This document shows, one piece after another, positions 34,000 through 45,821 of a DNA stretch of 64,000 bases. Source of the DNA: Isoetes taiwanensis (lineage: Eukaryota; Streptophyta; Lycopodiopsida; Isoetales; Isoetaceae); the NCBI GenBank assembly GCA_021234155.1, contig JAJEKV010000033.1, positions 13,463,614-13,527,613 of the forward strand, read 5' to 3'. Positions within the stretch are counted from its first letter, which is position 1. Each line of letters opens with the position of its first letter. Below the pieces are notes generated by a model. That model was given only the letters and a program-made list of their open reading frames with translations, ran no database searches and was not told the origin of the DNA. Made by a program: the position numbers and the translations under genes.

Positions 34000-34225
34000 A
34001 GTGTAACAAACATGCCATGCAATTGTCACAAATGTAGTCATTGTGTCATTTTTATGTTAAGTAGTCGTGACACAATACTTGACGCAAAAGTTGACGCCCA
34101 TGCGACATCAAAGTATAGCATATTTAGCGTCAACTTCGTGACATTTAGTGGACATGTGAGGATATACATAGCGTCATTTTACTTGACGCTATACCCGACG
34201 AAAAACACCCTATTCTGTTGTAGTG
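34000..34225 (-). mobile_element. CACTA-type end, same family as 28726
   Basis: On the minus strand, from 34225, it begins CACTACAACAGAATAGGG then GTGTTTTTCGTCGGG. It is followed by a field of GACGC/GCGTCA and GTGACA motifs reaching about 34010. The opposite end was not found. In the inverted copy (near 54747) three bases of the CACTA terminus are missing. Confidence 0.55.
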
Positions 34226-34959
34226 TTCGTTGTTGTAGCATGCTTGATTGAACAAAACTTGTTATTGGGGTGCCATTATTAGAGCTTATGATGTGGATGG
34301 CTTATTGCCAACATGTACTACAATTGTATGAAAATATGAAGTGTGATTTTGGACACAGTGGCATTTTTAGTGCTTGAGGCAGTTTAGGTGCAGTAGGGAA
34401 GACAAGAACTAATGCATGTTTGTGCTATACCACATGCTGTTGGAGCTCATGCGATCATGGCCATAATTATCATTGGCATGCATGCCAAGTGTGGGAGCTT
34501 AGAAGCTATGGGAATAATATTTGTTATCATGCATCAACGCAATCTTTGTTTCATGGATACTTGGTTCTTTTTGGGGCTTTCCTGATGACGCTCTTGCTTT
34601 ATTGATTTATTGATGGAGATGCAATAGACAAAAATTACGTTTTAATGTCAGCGCTCTGGTTGTAGAAGTGGTGAACTCTTTTAGGATGGATGCTATTATT
34701 CTATTTGGATGAGAATAAGTCATGGGAAACACATGATATTGAGAACTATGGATGAAGCAGGGTGGCTAGATGAGAATCTTGGCAGGGCAAGGTGGCTAGA
34801 TGAAGCAGAGGGCTTATTAGCAGCATGCCATTTGAACCTATGCCACAACTTGAAGGGTAATAGTTGCTGCTTGTAAAGTTCATGCCGACATCATGTCTTT
34901 GCGAAATGGTTTAACACTAGCTAGCTACATAATGCTCGCAAGTATCTATATGTATGCTC

Positions 34960-35200
34960 CAAATAGTAGCCGGGCCAGATAGATGGACAAGGAAGCCCAC
35001 ATAGAACACAATGTACAATGTGAATGTAATCTTTCCATAATCGACGTTAAAATTGCAGCTTGCATGTGTAGAAAGCATTGGTAGCTATTCAACATATATA
35101 TAGATGGTTCTCTTTCCAAAAGTGATCGTAAAATTGCAGTTGGCTTGTGTACAAAATATTGGGAGATATTCCAGCACATATAGGTGGACTGATGGGGTCT
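34960..35200 (-). repeat. Two diverged tandem units of about 76 bp (copy F)
   Basis: The sequence around CTGCAATTTTA...GGAAAGA is present twice, as in 53811-53960. In the minus-strand frame 34946-35203 the two units give similar peptides, AILRSLLEREPSIY and AILTSIMERLHSHC, so the repeat period keeps the reading frame. Confidence 0.65.
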
Positions 35201-36070
35201 CAAATATTAATACTAATTTTGTCCCGAATTTTGTTTGAACAGAGCACATGAGCCATATCCGAATTATGTGGGCAACCTCATGTTCATGGATTGGGTGCTA
35301 TGAATTTTGTACGAGCAACTTACTTGAAGATCTGTAAATATACACATCCAAGTTGTTGTGAATATCTATATATAATAAACAATATCACAAGAATGTGTAA
35401 AAAAATGAAATTTTATTTAAGCACATGGGAATTGTAATTACCATTTTGGTTGCTTAAAGTGCAAGGTACCCATTTTTTTTGGGCATTGTATTTCTTGTCA
35501 CGTCAATTCCAAGGTGGTTCTCTACATTTTATGCACGATCCTGTTGAAGCCCTGGAAGGGTTTCCATTTCTAGGAAGTCTAACCCAAATCGGGTGGAGAT
35601 AGTTTGAGTGTTTTACGCATACTTTAAAGAAAGTGGCTCGATAATAATCTACCATAAGTGGGGAGTCTAAATTAAATAATAGAAGATATATGTTTTTGTT
35701 CGTCTTGGTTTTGAGCCGATGTAGATTTGCATTGTCTTGAAAGGGAGTTTTAAAAAAAGTGTCAAAGAGAATTCTTGAAATGCACTTGGGATTTTTCCTT
35801 TGCCCAACATTTAGGTTTAGAGTCTCCATTATCTTTTCATCCATGTTATAAATGGGAATCGTTAATTTGTATCGTCAGAGGATAGAATTTGTATATGTTC
35901 AAGTTATTAACCAGACTGAATCATTTTAACTATTGTTATAGATGTACAAACTGAATATGAGAGTTGCAAAATGTGGTGTGTTATAATGGGGCACAAGGCG
36001 CAGTAAGGGTACCCTTTTTGTTTAAAAATAGTTAGTTTGAGTGACCCAAAAGGATTTATTTTGGGCATGA

Positions 36071-36905
36071 ACCATCCCCTTCCTCACACTCTAAAATATC
36101 TGGCCTATCACAAATAGGCCTGAACATAATGTATACATGGCCTAATTCTACCATGCATGTAGCTGCAACTAACTAGAAGGCAACACTAGCAAGACTATCA
36201 CTGTTAGATACTCTTTTTAGACCAAACCCCATTACGTCACAAAGACAAAAGACTGTACTCTACTTTTATCCTTATTTTCCATCCAATTACCAACATTATT
36301 GACTGTTCAATCTACTTACCTGGCCATCAAGGTGCTCAAATAAACCCATATTGAACATTGCAAGAAGAATAGAAAATTGCAGCAAATAGCGGATAATGGG
36401 ACAAAATTGCACCAAATCAAAACGCGCTATTGTTACATACATAACGAATTACCATAACAAGATTTATTGCAAAGCTATTAAACAGCGAACAGATACCATT
36501 CTCTAAAACCTACAATTCCATTTTAACATTACAGACCAAAATTGCATAGAAATAGAAATAGACGTATCTAACTACATCGACTGGTTTCATCCACTCCTAG
36601 CTCAACATTTTGCCCTTGCTTCCTTGATAGATTTGCCTTTGCTTCCCTCAGAAATTTGCCTGCTTGTCCCCAACATTGTATCTCCCACACTTGAAACTTC
36701 CAAATCTTTCGGCATATTGCTTCTTTCTAGATAGAACCACCATCGACCCTGCTCTGTATGCCCTTATATCTGCACGAAAAACTCCATCCCCAAAAAGTTG
36801 GCTCTGCTTATAGCATTTTACCGTCCACTCTGCCATCCTGCCCTAGAAACTCTGCTCCATACACACTGCACTAAAACATGCTCATTTAAACAGCCTCAAA
36901 TCTAT
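36071..36905 (+). repeat. Segmental duplication block F2 (direct copy at 56171-57000)
   Basis: Matches 56171-57000 directly, although the adjoining F1 is inverted relative to G1. The F1/F2 junction overlaps at ACCA (36071-36074). It contains a minus-strand frame of 62 codons (36648-36836, MAEWTVKCYKQSQLFGDGVF), identical in both copies and of unknown family. Confidence 0.95.
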
Positions 36906-38720
36906 TTCGATAACGGAAAATGAAGATCAAAGATGTTAGAACTGCTTTTAGATCGGAATTGGGAGAGCTCATCTACAAAGTCTATTAGAAGAAGTTGGTT
37001 AATAATAAAGTTCAAATATAGTTTGCGGGGACTTTTGCCTGGCAACATACAAGCAAAGCTTTAGCAAACAAAATAGAATATTTTATGAATTGGGCTTCCG
37101 CTGTGGACTCCTACAAAGAATCGTTGAAAAAGCAATCGACAAAACTTCTATTGAATGCCTTTGACAGTAATATCGAAAGTCTTATGAGCAGGGTGAGGAC
37201 ACTTCGGGAGATGAAAGTAGAGGCAGAGGGCAAACTTATCAAGCTCAAAGAAGAAGGCTTAAGAATGGAAGGATGCCTCTCATTTTTTGAAGTTTACTGC
37301 AGCCGACTAGCAGATGCCATATAAGAGAATAATTTTTAAGAGTGAAGGGGACCTGCCGAGGGGGCTTCTGCCGTAAACACTTTAAAGCATTGGATAAGAA
37401 ATATATAACAATATCATTTATAAAATCTCAATGCTTAGACGTGATATAAAAGCATATGAGGTAAGCATTAAGTCAGAGCATTCAAAGGCCACATAGAGCA
37501 TTCAAAGGCTACTCAGATTTCTATTTTAAAGAACAACTAGTCAAAAGCACGTTTGATTACTTCTTACAGAAATTACATCTTTTGATAACGATTTTTGCCT
37601 CTGTAATTTGTAATGTAAAGTTCCCTATATCAATGTCATCAAAAGTAGCGCTAATGTCTTTCAAATGCTTCGCAAAGACATTGGAATCTCTTGAAACATG
37701 GAGTCTCTAGTACAATGCAATAACTGCAGTATGCAGTAGATCATCTGAAATTCCCATCCTCTAAGAAAGCATGATTATGTTGCAATAATATAGTATATCA
37801 TTGCGATATTGTATAATGATTATATTTTTGAATGCCATACTTGATATCAAAGCGAGGTATAAGTTCCTATAAGTTCCCATACTCATGGCATGATTATTTG
37901 CTAACTTTGTGAAAATGTGAACATTAATTAAAGTTTGAGTCACATTGGCAAAACTAGCTAGGCACATGACAACGAGTTGAACAGGTTTTGTTGGCAAACC
38001 CCTTATGCAGCGTTCACATGATGGATCGGATTTGGCAAATGGTTCTGGTTATGTTCCATATGATGTCGATGGTACGTATGGGTATCTTTTTTCCACTATA
38101 AAGAAAAGGTAATCTCTACTTCAGTCGTCTAGTGTCTCCCTATTGCAGTGCCTATGAAAGTCTCTAGAAAAATAAAGTGAGAAGCATTCGGGCCAATAGG
38201 TTGCACTTCATGTCAGCGAGACTGAGATTTGTTTACAACAATCATCGAAGTACTAACTGCTTTGTCAAATGCAATGTAGCGTACATAGATGCTTGCCTCA
38301 ATATTGGTGTTGTTATCAGAAGGGAAACTTATACTGAAAATAGTCCTCGTCAACTAACCTAGTCCTTTCCACCAACATCTCTATGTACCTGCAGCAATGA
38401 ACCGGGCATGTATAAAGTTTGCTCTTAACCTCCTAAATGAGCGTCTGAATGGTCTAAAATGTGCCATATCTAGTGGTTGTAATCTATATGATGTATGAGG
38501 GGACAATTGTGTCCTTTTTTAATAGTGTTATATGAAAAAAGCAAAATTCCAACATGTCTTCGGCACCTCGTTCAAGCACCTATTTTCTGTATGCTTCAAT
38601 GTAGATTGGCGACGAGTATTAGTGAAGGCTGCCACCGAATTTTCATGAAGGGCAGCCCATGCTGCATATCTTCATCTTCTAAAACATCTAGGTTCTGCAT
38701 TCGGGCAATTTGGAGAGAAA
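36905..38720 (+). repeat. Segmental duplication block B (rearranged copy of A)
   Basis: 36905-38186 equals A 22189-23467. 38184-38652 equals A 21315-21783. So the second part of A comes first and the intervening part of A (21784-22188) is missing. 38651-38720 matches C 44255-44324 in inverted orientation. Junction overlaps are GCA and GG. Confidence 0.95.
36920..37324 (+). pseudogene. Coiled-coil ORF, unidentified, copy B
   Basis: Same 405-base frame as copies A and C with both TAG stops at the same places. The C-terminus reads CLSFFEVYCSRLADAI and ends TAA, as in copy C; copy A differs there. Confidence 0.5.
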
Positions 38721-39009
38721 GAGTTTGGAGAGTCTGAATCCACACCCACAGTGCCAGAAGCCATAACCCACCTCCACCTCCGGCTATATATTTGCCTCCG
38801 CCATTGCCAATGCATATAACATACCTCAAGGGCACATCCCTGTCTTTTGGATCTGAGGAAAGGTCCCAACTGCCTTCTCCTCCGGCAAGCCCTAACTCAT
38901 GTTGATAAAACCTGTCTGCCCACTCACAGACCTTCGGGTTTGGAAGCCTTATGTCACATCTCCTTTGAATGTCTCCGTGCAAAAAAAATGGTGGAGGAGA
39001 AATAGTCAA
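38653..39009 (-). pseudogene. Two exons of an unidentified host gene
   Basis: The minus-strand frame opens at 39009 and includes RLPNPKVCEWADRFYQHELG and LSSDPKDRDVPLR followed by GTATGTTATATG, a fair donor near 38823. The downstream piece, LSLQIARMQNLDVLEDEDMQ (38660-38720), is shared with the uninterrupted ORF at 44203. I do not know the family. It is followed on the left by the end of block X of the duplication. Confidence 0.4.
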
Positions 39010-39049
39010 AGACCAAACTCCTCATCTTTCTTTTCCATATCACTCATTC

Positions 39050-40135
39050 AAAAGGGCCATTGAGAAACTGAACACGGGAAAGACAAAGGACTGAGGAGCT
39101 ACAGTCAGAACAGTTAATTTATGGCATTGACACACTCGCTCCAATCATCTGTAACCTCTTTGGTGAAGCCATATGCGATCGATTCCCAAAAAATTGGACT
39201 TCTCATGTTATAGAACCAAGCTGTAAAGCGGGTGATCCCATGAATCCTGGGAACTACCGGTTAATCATGATTGGACATGTAATGCCAAACTATATGGGAC
39301 TGCTTTAGAGCTGATTATCAGCGAACATGCAGAGGAAAATGCTTTAAGAGCTAGAGGCCAAGCCGGGTTTTGGCCTGTCATTCATCAAAACAAATTTTTC
39401 TTTTAAGGGCAGCCAGTAGAAACTGTCAGTCTACACCTACCTTGAAGTGGAGTTTTCAGGTCCAAGGTTTAGTTTGAAAGAAGCAACGCAGAAAAGGCTT
39501 GCTAAAGGCTACACTTCATGGACTCTTATGGAGAGACAATGCTTCCAGAGACACTTTTATGATGTCAATACTAAACTCCATTTCTTCAATACCTTGGTTA
39601 GACCAGTGGCTTTGTATGGCACACAGGTTTGGGCCCCTGATCTCAAGGAAGATAAATAAATCAATTCGAGAGGCCCCAAAATTAATGATGTCAAGAATGA
39701 ACAGAAGCAAACCCTCAGTTCCACATGACCTTGGCAGAATTTGCAGCCGATCCTCTGAAACTTGAAGCTGTGCTTATGATGGTGTCTTATTTCCATAGAC
39801 TCCAGTCTTTGGCTGATACACAAGAAGGCAGGCAACGGCTTCCTCGCGTGGCATCCATCTCATCCAAAGCATCGGCCAACTTAGGTAAAGATAGCTGGTT
39901 TTCTCGTACATGCAAACTGTTCAACAAGATGGGCTTCTCAATATATCACCTCCCACCATTTAAGCAAAGTCGCGCAGCTACCAACACTAGCTCAGTGCCC
40001 AACAATCATCTGAGGCGTCATGAGGTAAATTTAAATAGTTGTCATGATTTAGAACATATGTATGTGGCAAAGTGGACCTTTTTGAAAGATCTAACTACCA
40101 AAAGACAATTCTACAAGAACAAATTTTTTTGATGA
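39050..40135 (+). mobile_element. LINE (non-LTR retrotransposon) ORF2 fragment, 3' part
   Basis: Plus-strand pieces give the typical order of a plant LINE reverse transcriptase. IEKLNTGKTKD and YGIDTLAPIICNLFGEAICD (39060-39175) are the finger region; RFPKNWTSH and GDPMNPGNYRLIMIGHV (to 39280) follow; then a GQAGFWP-like piece near 39360. LVRPVALYGTQVWAP (39595-39640) is the thumb motif, and the C-terminal frame is 39725-40132. The YxDD-containing palm is missing between about 39400 and 39480, so the element has an internal deletion as well as frameshifts. It ends a few bases before block C begins. Confidence 0.75.
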
Positions 40136-41602
40136 GAGCAAGCCTCTTTACTATAAAGCCGACGAGGTAATCAATCAGTTGTACCTACTCCTACCAATTA
40201 GATGGTTTAGACCTTCTCCATGTCTTCTCTTGCTAGCCATGGCAGCAGTTCTGTAAATACAGAAGTTCAAAGAAGCGGTAATTGTTTCCTTCCAGTGTTT
40301 GCATTTTTTCTACAGAATTCTTGGAAAATCCTGGCCGTTTTCAGTAACTATGAACTGCCTCTGTTGCCAAGGAAATGAGAGGCAATGTTTTTATGTAAAG
40401 TGTGAGTCCAAGTGACATGTCCGGCATGGTCAAAGAGAGAACCTCCATAAATTAAAATGGCCACACTTATGAGGGACTGCCTGATTGGCACTTTTATAAC
40501 CACCAAGCTTCCAACAATCTGGTCTCGAGCCATGTGACATGATGATCACATTCATGGACCATGCTTGCCAGAGCAGGTTATGGGATTAAAAACTCTCAAC
40601 AATTTAAGCAAGAGTGTTCATAACATGAATAAGGTATTCAGCTTCAAGGTTATCCCCAGTCCTTTCTCACTATTTATTACATTTCTCTTATCACATCAGA
40701 ACAGTAATTAATGTTTGGGGAATGGCGTATTTCTATAATACAACATGCAATGGTTTTAGATGGGCTGTTAACACCCCAGCTTATTTAAAAATAAAAATAA
40801 AAAATATGAGATGCTCCTTGAAGTGTTGACGGTTAGGTTAGCTTTAATGTGGTAGAATTGATGAAAACAGAACTCATAGACCATAAAGTTAGATAATATT
40901 GGAGAGATAGAAGTAGAAGTTTTTGATGAAGTGATGTTAGAGTTTGATCAGGTACCATGGACTTCCATTGATGGAGTAATATGAAAACTTAAGATTGTCT
41001 AGTTCTGAGCGATCCTTGTGATTCTCCAGCCAAAGCATCAAATCTCGGTTGGTTGCCAGTTTCTGTAACGCAAAAGATGAAATTAAGATCACTAAAAAGC
41101 AGAGGCATTACACAAGGGGGGTTTCTATTACACTAGCCATACAACTCAGTGACCTTTAGGGTGTTTCTTTTTTATGAAAACACATATAAGGAGACACGAA
41201 TATGGTTTTTGTGCATTTTACGCGATACAGAGTCGTGAGGAGAAAACTTGGCGGAAGGAGGAAATTTCATACGTGTATGGGAAGGGCTTTTCTGATATGT
41301 GAAAGCAAAGTTTGAGTTTCTACACTGTTAGATATATTGCTAAACTATTACATTTGAAACGAGTATTTATCCGGGAGGAAGGAGTGTTTCCACTGACAAG
41401 AATGCTTATACAAGTATGGCTTGGTGCAAAATTTACGACAATAAGAGACCTTATGGAAAGGCGCTTATTACAAGAAAAAGTGCATACCGGGGGGCTCATC
41501 TGACCATCTGCATGCACAAGACATATCCCCTGGGGCATTACACAAACAAAGAAGCCCACATTCTGTAAACTTAAATATACCCTGTCAAACTACTCTTATA
41601 AT

Positions 41603-42754
41603 CTAGCACACTCCTCCATTCAAGATGATATTCCTTCTAAGTTTTGACCTCTCTAAAGTTGTATCTACAACTGCAACTGATCTATAGTTGCTTGCTATAT
41701 CAAATTTCATGTGTCTTGTGTTTAAGTTTATGAGGACAAAATAACTTGCCTCAGAATCACAACATAACATAAGTTCCAGTAAAGAAAAGCCACAGCCTCT
41801 CAAGAAAGCTGCTATGAGAGCCTGACCTACTGAAGAAAAATCTGGTCCATCATTTGAGCAGCTTTTATTATATATGGCAGCGCCGAAGCATCCCCTTTAC
41901 TTAAAACATCAATCTGCAGTTAAATACATGATGTATCATCCCCAAAAGATTAGTTGTTAACCATCCTGTGAATAACCTCTTGAATTTACCTTGCCACTTA
42001 GAATGACTGGGGCATAACGGGCAAGCTTGTTCTGTAAAGCAAGCATGTTTGATTTTGGATTCGAATAATACCTACAAAAAGTAATTTCCAAAAAACGCAA
42101 AATTATTCTTAGCATAATCTTAATTACCTATGGTTCCAGTTATTAACTGGGTTTTCTCTTGGCACATCACCATCTGCATCAATGAATCCAGCTCCAAAGA
42201 GTATAGATGGATAAAGGTATTTCAGTCTTAAACAAAGCCATGATAGTAGGTATTGACCTCTGTCAGACTTAGCGAACAATTCAGACCTTCAGATCTCTGA
42301 TTTGTGTGCTTAGCAATGAGCTCAAAAGCCTAATATCATATAATAAATTCTCTTGTCCTTGAGGACAATTTTAACTTGCACTATTGTGCATGTTTTCCAA
42401 AATGCATTTAATATTGTAGATAATCCTTGATTTCTTGTGTTCCAATTCTTGTAGAAACTTATGAAATCTTCGTTCTTTTCTAGCTGCAGGTGCAAAAAGA
42501 AGGTGGTGCCGGTCTTGTTTTCTCTCTTCAATAACTGTTTATGCATTTTCTTTGCTTCTCACTTTATTTTTCTAGAGACTTTCATAGGCACTGCAATAGG
42601 GAGACACTAGACGACTGAAGTAGAGATTACCTTTTCTTTATAGTGGAAAAAAGATACCCATACGTACCATCGACATCATATGGAACATAACCAGAACCAT
42701 TTGCCAAATCCGATCCATCATGTGAACGCTGCATAAGGGGTTTGCCAACAAAAC
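41603..42754 (-). pseudogene. Multi-exon gene remnant, best copy (C); one exon resembles dipeptidyl peptidase III
   Basis: Minus-strand exons with good splice sites: 42668-42754 (after GAACAG, ends YVPYDVDG, donor GTACGT); about 42320-42520 with FHKFLQELEHKKSRIIYNIK and LLYDIRLLSSLLSTQIRDL; about 42130-42215 with GAGFIDADGDVPRENPVNNW, donor GTAATT; then YYSNPKSNMLALQNKLARYA, donor GTAAAT; then 41913 downward after AACTGCAG with SKGDASALPYIIKAAQMMDQ; then FLRGCGFSLLELMLCCDSE. The ALPYIIKAAQMMDQIFLQ stretch reminds me of the N-terminal part of DPP III-like proteins, but the other exons do not obviously fit. The family call is weak. One in-frame TAG remains after IFLQ. Confidence 0.4.
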
Positions 42755-43413
42755 CTGTTCAACTCGTTGTCATGTGCCTAGCTAGTTTTGCCAATGTGAC
42801 TCAAACTTTAATTAATGTTCACATTTTCACAAAGTTAGCAAATAATCATGCCATGAGTATGGGAACTTATAGGAACTTATACCTCGCTTTGATATCAAGT
42901 ATGGCATTCAAAAATATAATCATTATACAATATCGCAACAGATACTATATTATTGCAACATAATCATGCTTTCTTAGAGGATGGGAATTTCAGATGATCT
43001 ACTGCATACTGCAGTTATTGCATTGTACTAGAGACTCCATGTTTCAAGAGATTCCAATGTCTTTGCGAAGCATTTGAAAGACATTAGCGCTACTTTTGAT
43101 GACATTGATATAGGGAACTTTACATTACAAATTACAGAGGCAAAAATCGTTATCAAAAGATGTAATTTCTGTAAGAAGTAATCAAACGTGCTTTTGACTA
43201 GTTGTTCTTTAAAATAGAAATCTGAGTAGCCTTTGAATGCTCTATGTGGCCTTTGAATGCTCTGACTTAATGCTTACCTCATATGCTTTTATATCACGTC
43301 TAAGCATTGAGATTTTATAAATGATATTGTTATATATTTCTTATCCAATGCTTTAAAGTGTTTACGGCAGAAGCCCCCTCGGCAGGTCCCCTTCACTCTT
43401 AAAAATTATTCTC

Positions 43414-43818
43414 TTATATGGCATCTGCTAGTCGGCTGCAGTAAACTTCAAAAAATGAGAGGCATCCTTCCATTCTTAAGCCTTCTTCTTTGAGCTTGAT
43501 AAGTTTGCCCTCTGCCTCTGCTTTCATCTCCCGAAGTGTCCTCACCCTGCTCATAAGACTTTCGATATTACTGTCAAAGGCATTCAATAGAAGTTTTGTC
43601 GATTGCTTTTTCAACGATTCTTTGTAGGAGTCCACAGCGGAAGCCCAATTCATAAAATATTCTATTTTGTTTGCTAAAGCTTTGCTTGTATGTTGCCAGG
43701 CAAAAGTCCCCGCAAACTATATTTGAACTTTATTATTAACCAACTTCTTCTAATAGACTTTGTAGATGAGCTCTCCCAATTCCGATCTAAAAGCAGTTCT
43801 AACATCTTTGATCTTCAT
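43414..43818 (-). pseudogene. Coiled-coil ORF, unidentified, copy C
   Basis: 405-base frame from ATG 43818 with the two shared in-frame TAG stops. Central heptad-like stretch SLMSRVRTLREMKAEAEGKL. It lies upstream of, and in the same orientation as, the exons at 41603-42754. Whether it belongs to that gene is open. Confidence 0.5.
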
Positions 43819-44202
43819 TTTCCGTTATCGAAAGGACTGCTCTAAACCTGCAACCATTCTATCTCACTCACATCCTCGGGATTAGGCTATTTGGGTTTTT
43901 TTTTTCCCTTACAAGACAAGCCATGAAAAGTGGCGAGCTCGTACTCTGTTCTAGCCATTGGAAGTTGCAACAGAAGAAAAAACAAGTTAGAATGGAGTGC
44001 TCGTTACTTCCAACAAATCACATCGCTAGCTTCTTAAGTGTATAATCCATTGCCATATCAAAAAGTCACTAACCACCTAATTGAATCAAGCAAAAACTTG
44101 AGTAACAGACTCAACAACTAAGCGTTTGAATGAACAAAGCAGATCCAAAACAAGAATCGGCAAGGAAGCATTGAATTTTTGAAATGATTGAGGATTGTAG
44201 GG

Positions 44203-44337
44203 ATGGATGATTTTGCGCGCGTAGCAGACTTGTCGGAACCCTTCATGAAAATTCTTTCTCTCCAAATTGCCCGAATGCAGAACCTAGATGTTTTAGAAGA
44301 TGAAGATATGCAGCATGGGCTGCCGCAAATTCTCTAG
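44203..44337 (+). CDS. Small ORF or exon, uninterrupted in copy C only
   Basis: A 44-codon frame starts MDDFARVADLSEPFMK and continues LSLQIARMQNLDVLEDEDMQ, ending TAG. Its first half is present, antisense, at the left edge of block A, and its second half, antisense, at 38651-38720 in B. Only here are the halves joined. Family unknown. It is probably the first exon or start of a gene, because 38653-39009 carries further upstream-like coding sequence. Confidence 0.35.
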   Translation: MDDFARVADLSEPFMKILSLQIARMQNLDVLEDEDMQHGLPQIL

Positions 44338-44654
44338 CTCCTGGATGCAGAACAGAAACAAAGAAAAAGAAAAAGAAACATGCAAACCTGTTGTTTTTGC
44401 AGAGCCGCAAAAAGGTAGATTCGGATTGTGAGCTTCACATTTATCTGCCTTAGCCAGTCTGTGATCTTAACAGCGCTGAGATGCCATCGTCGAACCCTAA
44501 ATCGAGGCTGCAAATTTAACCCTAATCTTCATTCTGCGAAGCCCTAAAGAAAAGAACAGAAGTTGAACTTCGATTCCGTCTTTAACCTAGAGCCAGGCAA
44601 CAAAAGCCGGGCTTTGTTTTCCCAGAAAAACTCCAGAAGTGGTTACTAGCTGGG

Positions 44655-44919
44655 CTTGATGTTTGCCATAGCCGACAAACGCCACAACATATTTTACAAG
44701 TATGTCGACCCTGTGCCTTCTTTCAAGCTGCAAGAGCTTGTCTCTGACAACTCGCTTGAGATCTTTGGTCCCAGCACCATCGACATCGAGAGAAAACGTC
44801 TCCATTCCAGGATGGTTCAAAAATTAGAATATCTTGAAACAACAAGAGAGAGTGCCTTTGCGGCATTTGAGAACTTGAGTCTGGAACGAGGGCAAGCATT
44901 CTCCCCAACGCGGGCATAA
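44655..44919 (+). other. ORF of unknown identity next to the Helitron end
   Basis: A frame of 87 codons begins MMFAIADKRHNIFYKYVDPV and contains FKLQELVSDNSLEIFGPSTI. Frames on the opposite strand are also open over the same span. GC content is higher than in the surroundings. Family not recognised. Confidence 0.25.
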
Positions 44920-45115
44920 CTCCCATGAACACCTTGAATTTCCAGAAATTTTCTTGATCGTAGATGAAATCCAACGATGGAAATAGCTTCCACTTGCACA
45001 AAAATCCCACTTGGCGGAAAGTGTCAACTTGTGTTTATGCAAACGTGCGAACAAGAAATTATAGAATACTAGAAAAAGTGCCCAGCGTTGCTGGGCTTTT
45101 CATGGGACATAAAGT

Positions 45116-45541
45116 AACAAGGTGCTGCGCACGGAGGGTTGCCCTCCATGGCCGGAGAGTGAAGTGGCTTAAGTTGTAGTTGTAGAGAATAGAGTGTTTG
45201 AGTCGAAATTTCTATTTTGAAACATTCACATTTTGTGAAGGTGATGGTACGCATTTGTATTACTAAGTTCTGCTTGGGTGTTGAGGTGTTGTTGGAGTAG
45301 GATGCAGTTGGACATATGGACTTTGGGGTTTGAGTGCAAGGTATTGGTGTTTGGTGTTTAGTATGGAACTAGGATGGCAGAGGCATAAGGAGAAGTGTAA
45401 TAAAGGAGAGAATGCATGTACATGTTTTGTGAAGTGGCTTAAATCGTAGTTGGGCTTAAATATTAGTTGAAAGTTATATTTTGACATTTTATTGAAATTG
45501 GTACTTTTAGACAATAGAGTCCATGACTTTATTAATAGGAT
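45116..45541. repeat. Helitron-internal repeat, also at 9593-9735
   Basis: Contains the palindrome GGAGGGTTGCCCTCC at 45133-45147. GTGAAGTGGCTTAA occurs at about 45159 and again at 45430, flanking about 270 bases that are absent from the 9.6-kb copy. This indicates an insertion or local duplication here, or a deletion there. Confidence 0.75.
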
Positions 45542-45821
45542 GATATACATTGGAGTACTTGATAGTTGATAACATAGGAAACAATTTATGAAAAATCAGA
45601 AGAGACAGGGGGGGATGTGTGCAAAAGATGTTAAGATTTATAAATTGTTTTGCATGTGAATTTTGTTTAGGACATGACGGAAGAATTCAATACTTTAAAT
45701 TGAAGAAGGTTGCTAAGAATTTAATAGCATGGAATACATGGAAGTTACAAGCAAAGTAAAGCTGTTTAAAAATATGAAGGGATGTCTTTTGTTGTTCTAT
45801 AGTTATGGATCATGTTTGAGC

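Larger units (their letters stand above)
33681..36074. repeat. Segmental duplication block F1 (inverted copy at 52901-55351)
   Basis: Matches 52901-55351 in inverted orientation. An internal 80-bp tandem duplication (33742-33900, motif ATAGACATAATT) is present in both. The longest frame is 35503-35844 on the minus strand (113 codons, MDEKIMETLNLNVGQRKN), conserved in G1 but of no known family. Confidence 0.95.
40142..44324 (-). repeat. Segmental duplication block C (inverted copy of A)
   Basis: 40142-44254 is the inverted copy of 21768-25887, and 44255-44324 is the inverted copy of B 38651-38720. Copy C generally has the better preserved reading frames. Confidence 0.95.

Noticed and set aside
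44340-44580. Splice-like and start-like sequences (CCCTAA motifs, ATG on the minus strand)
   Set aside because: The minus-strand frame from the ATG near 44490 stops after a few codons; single CCCTAAA-like words are not a telomeric array.
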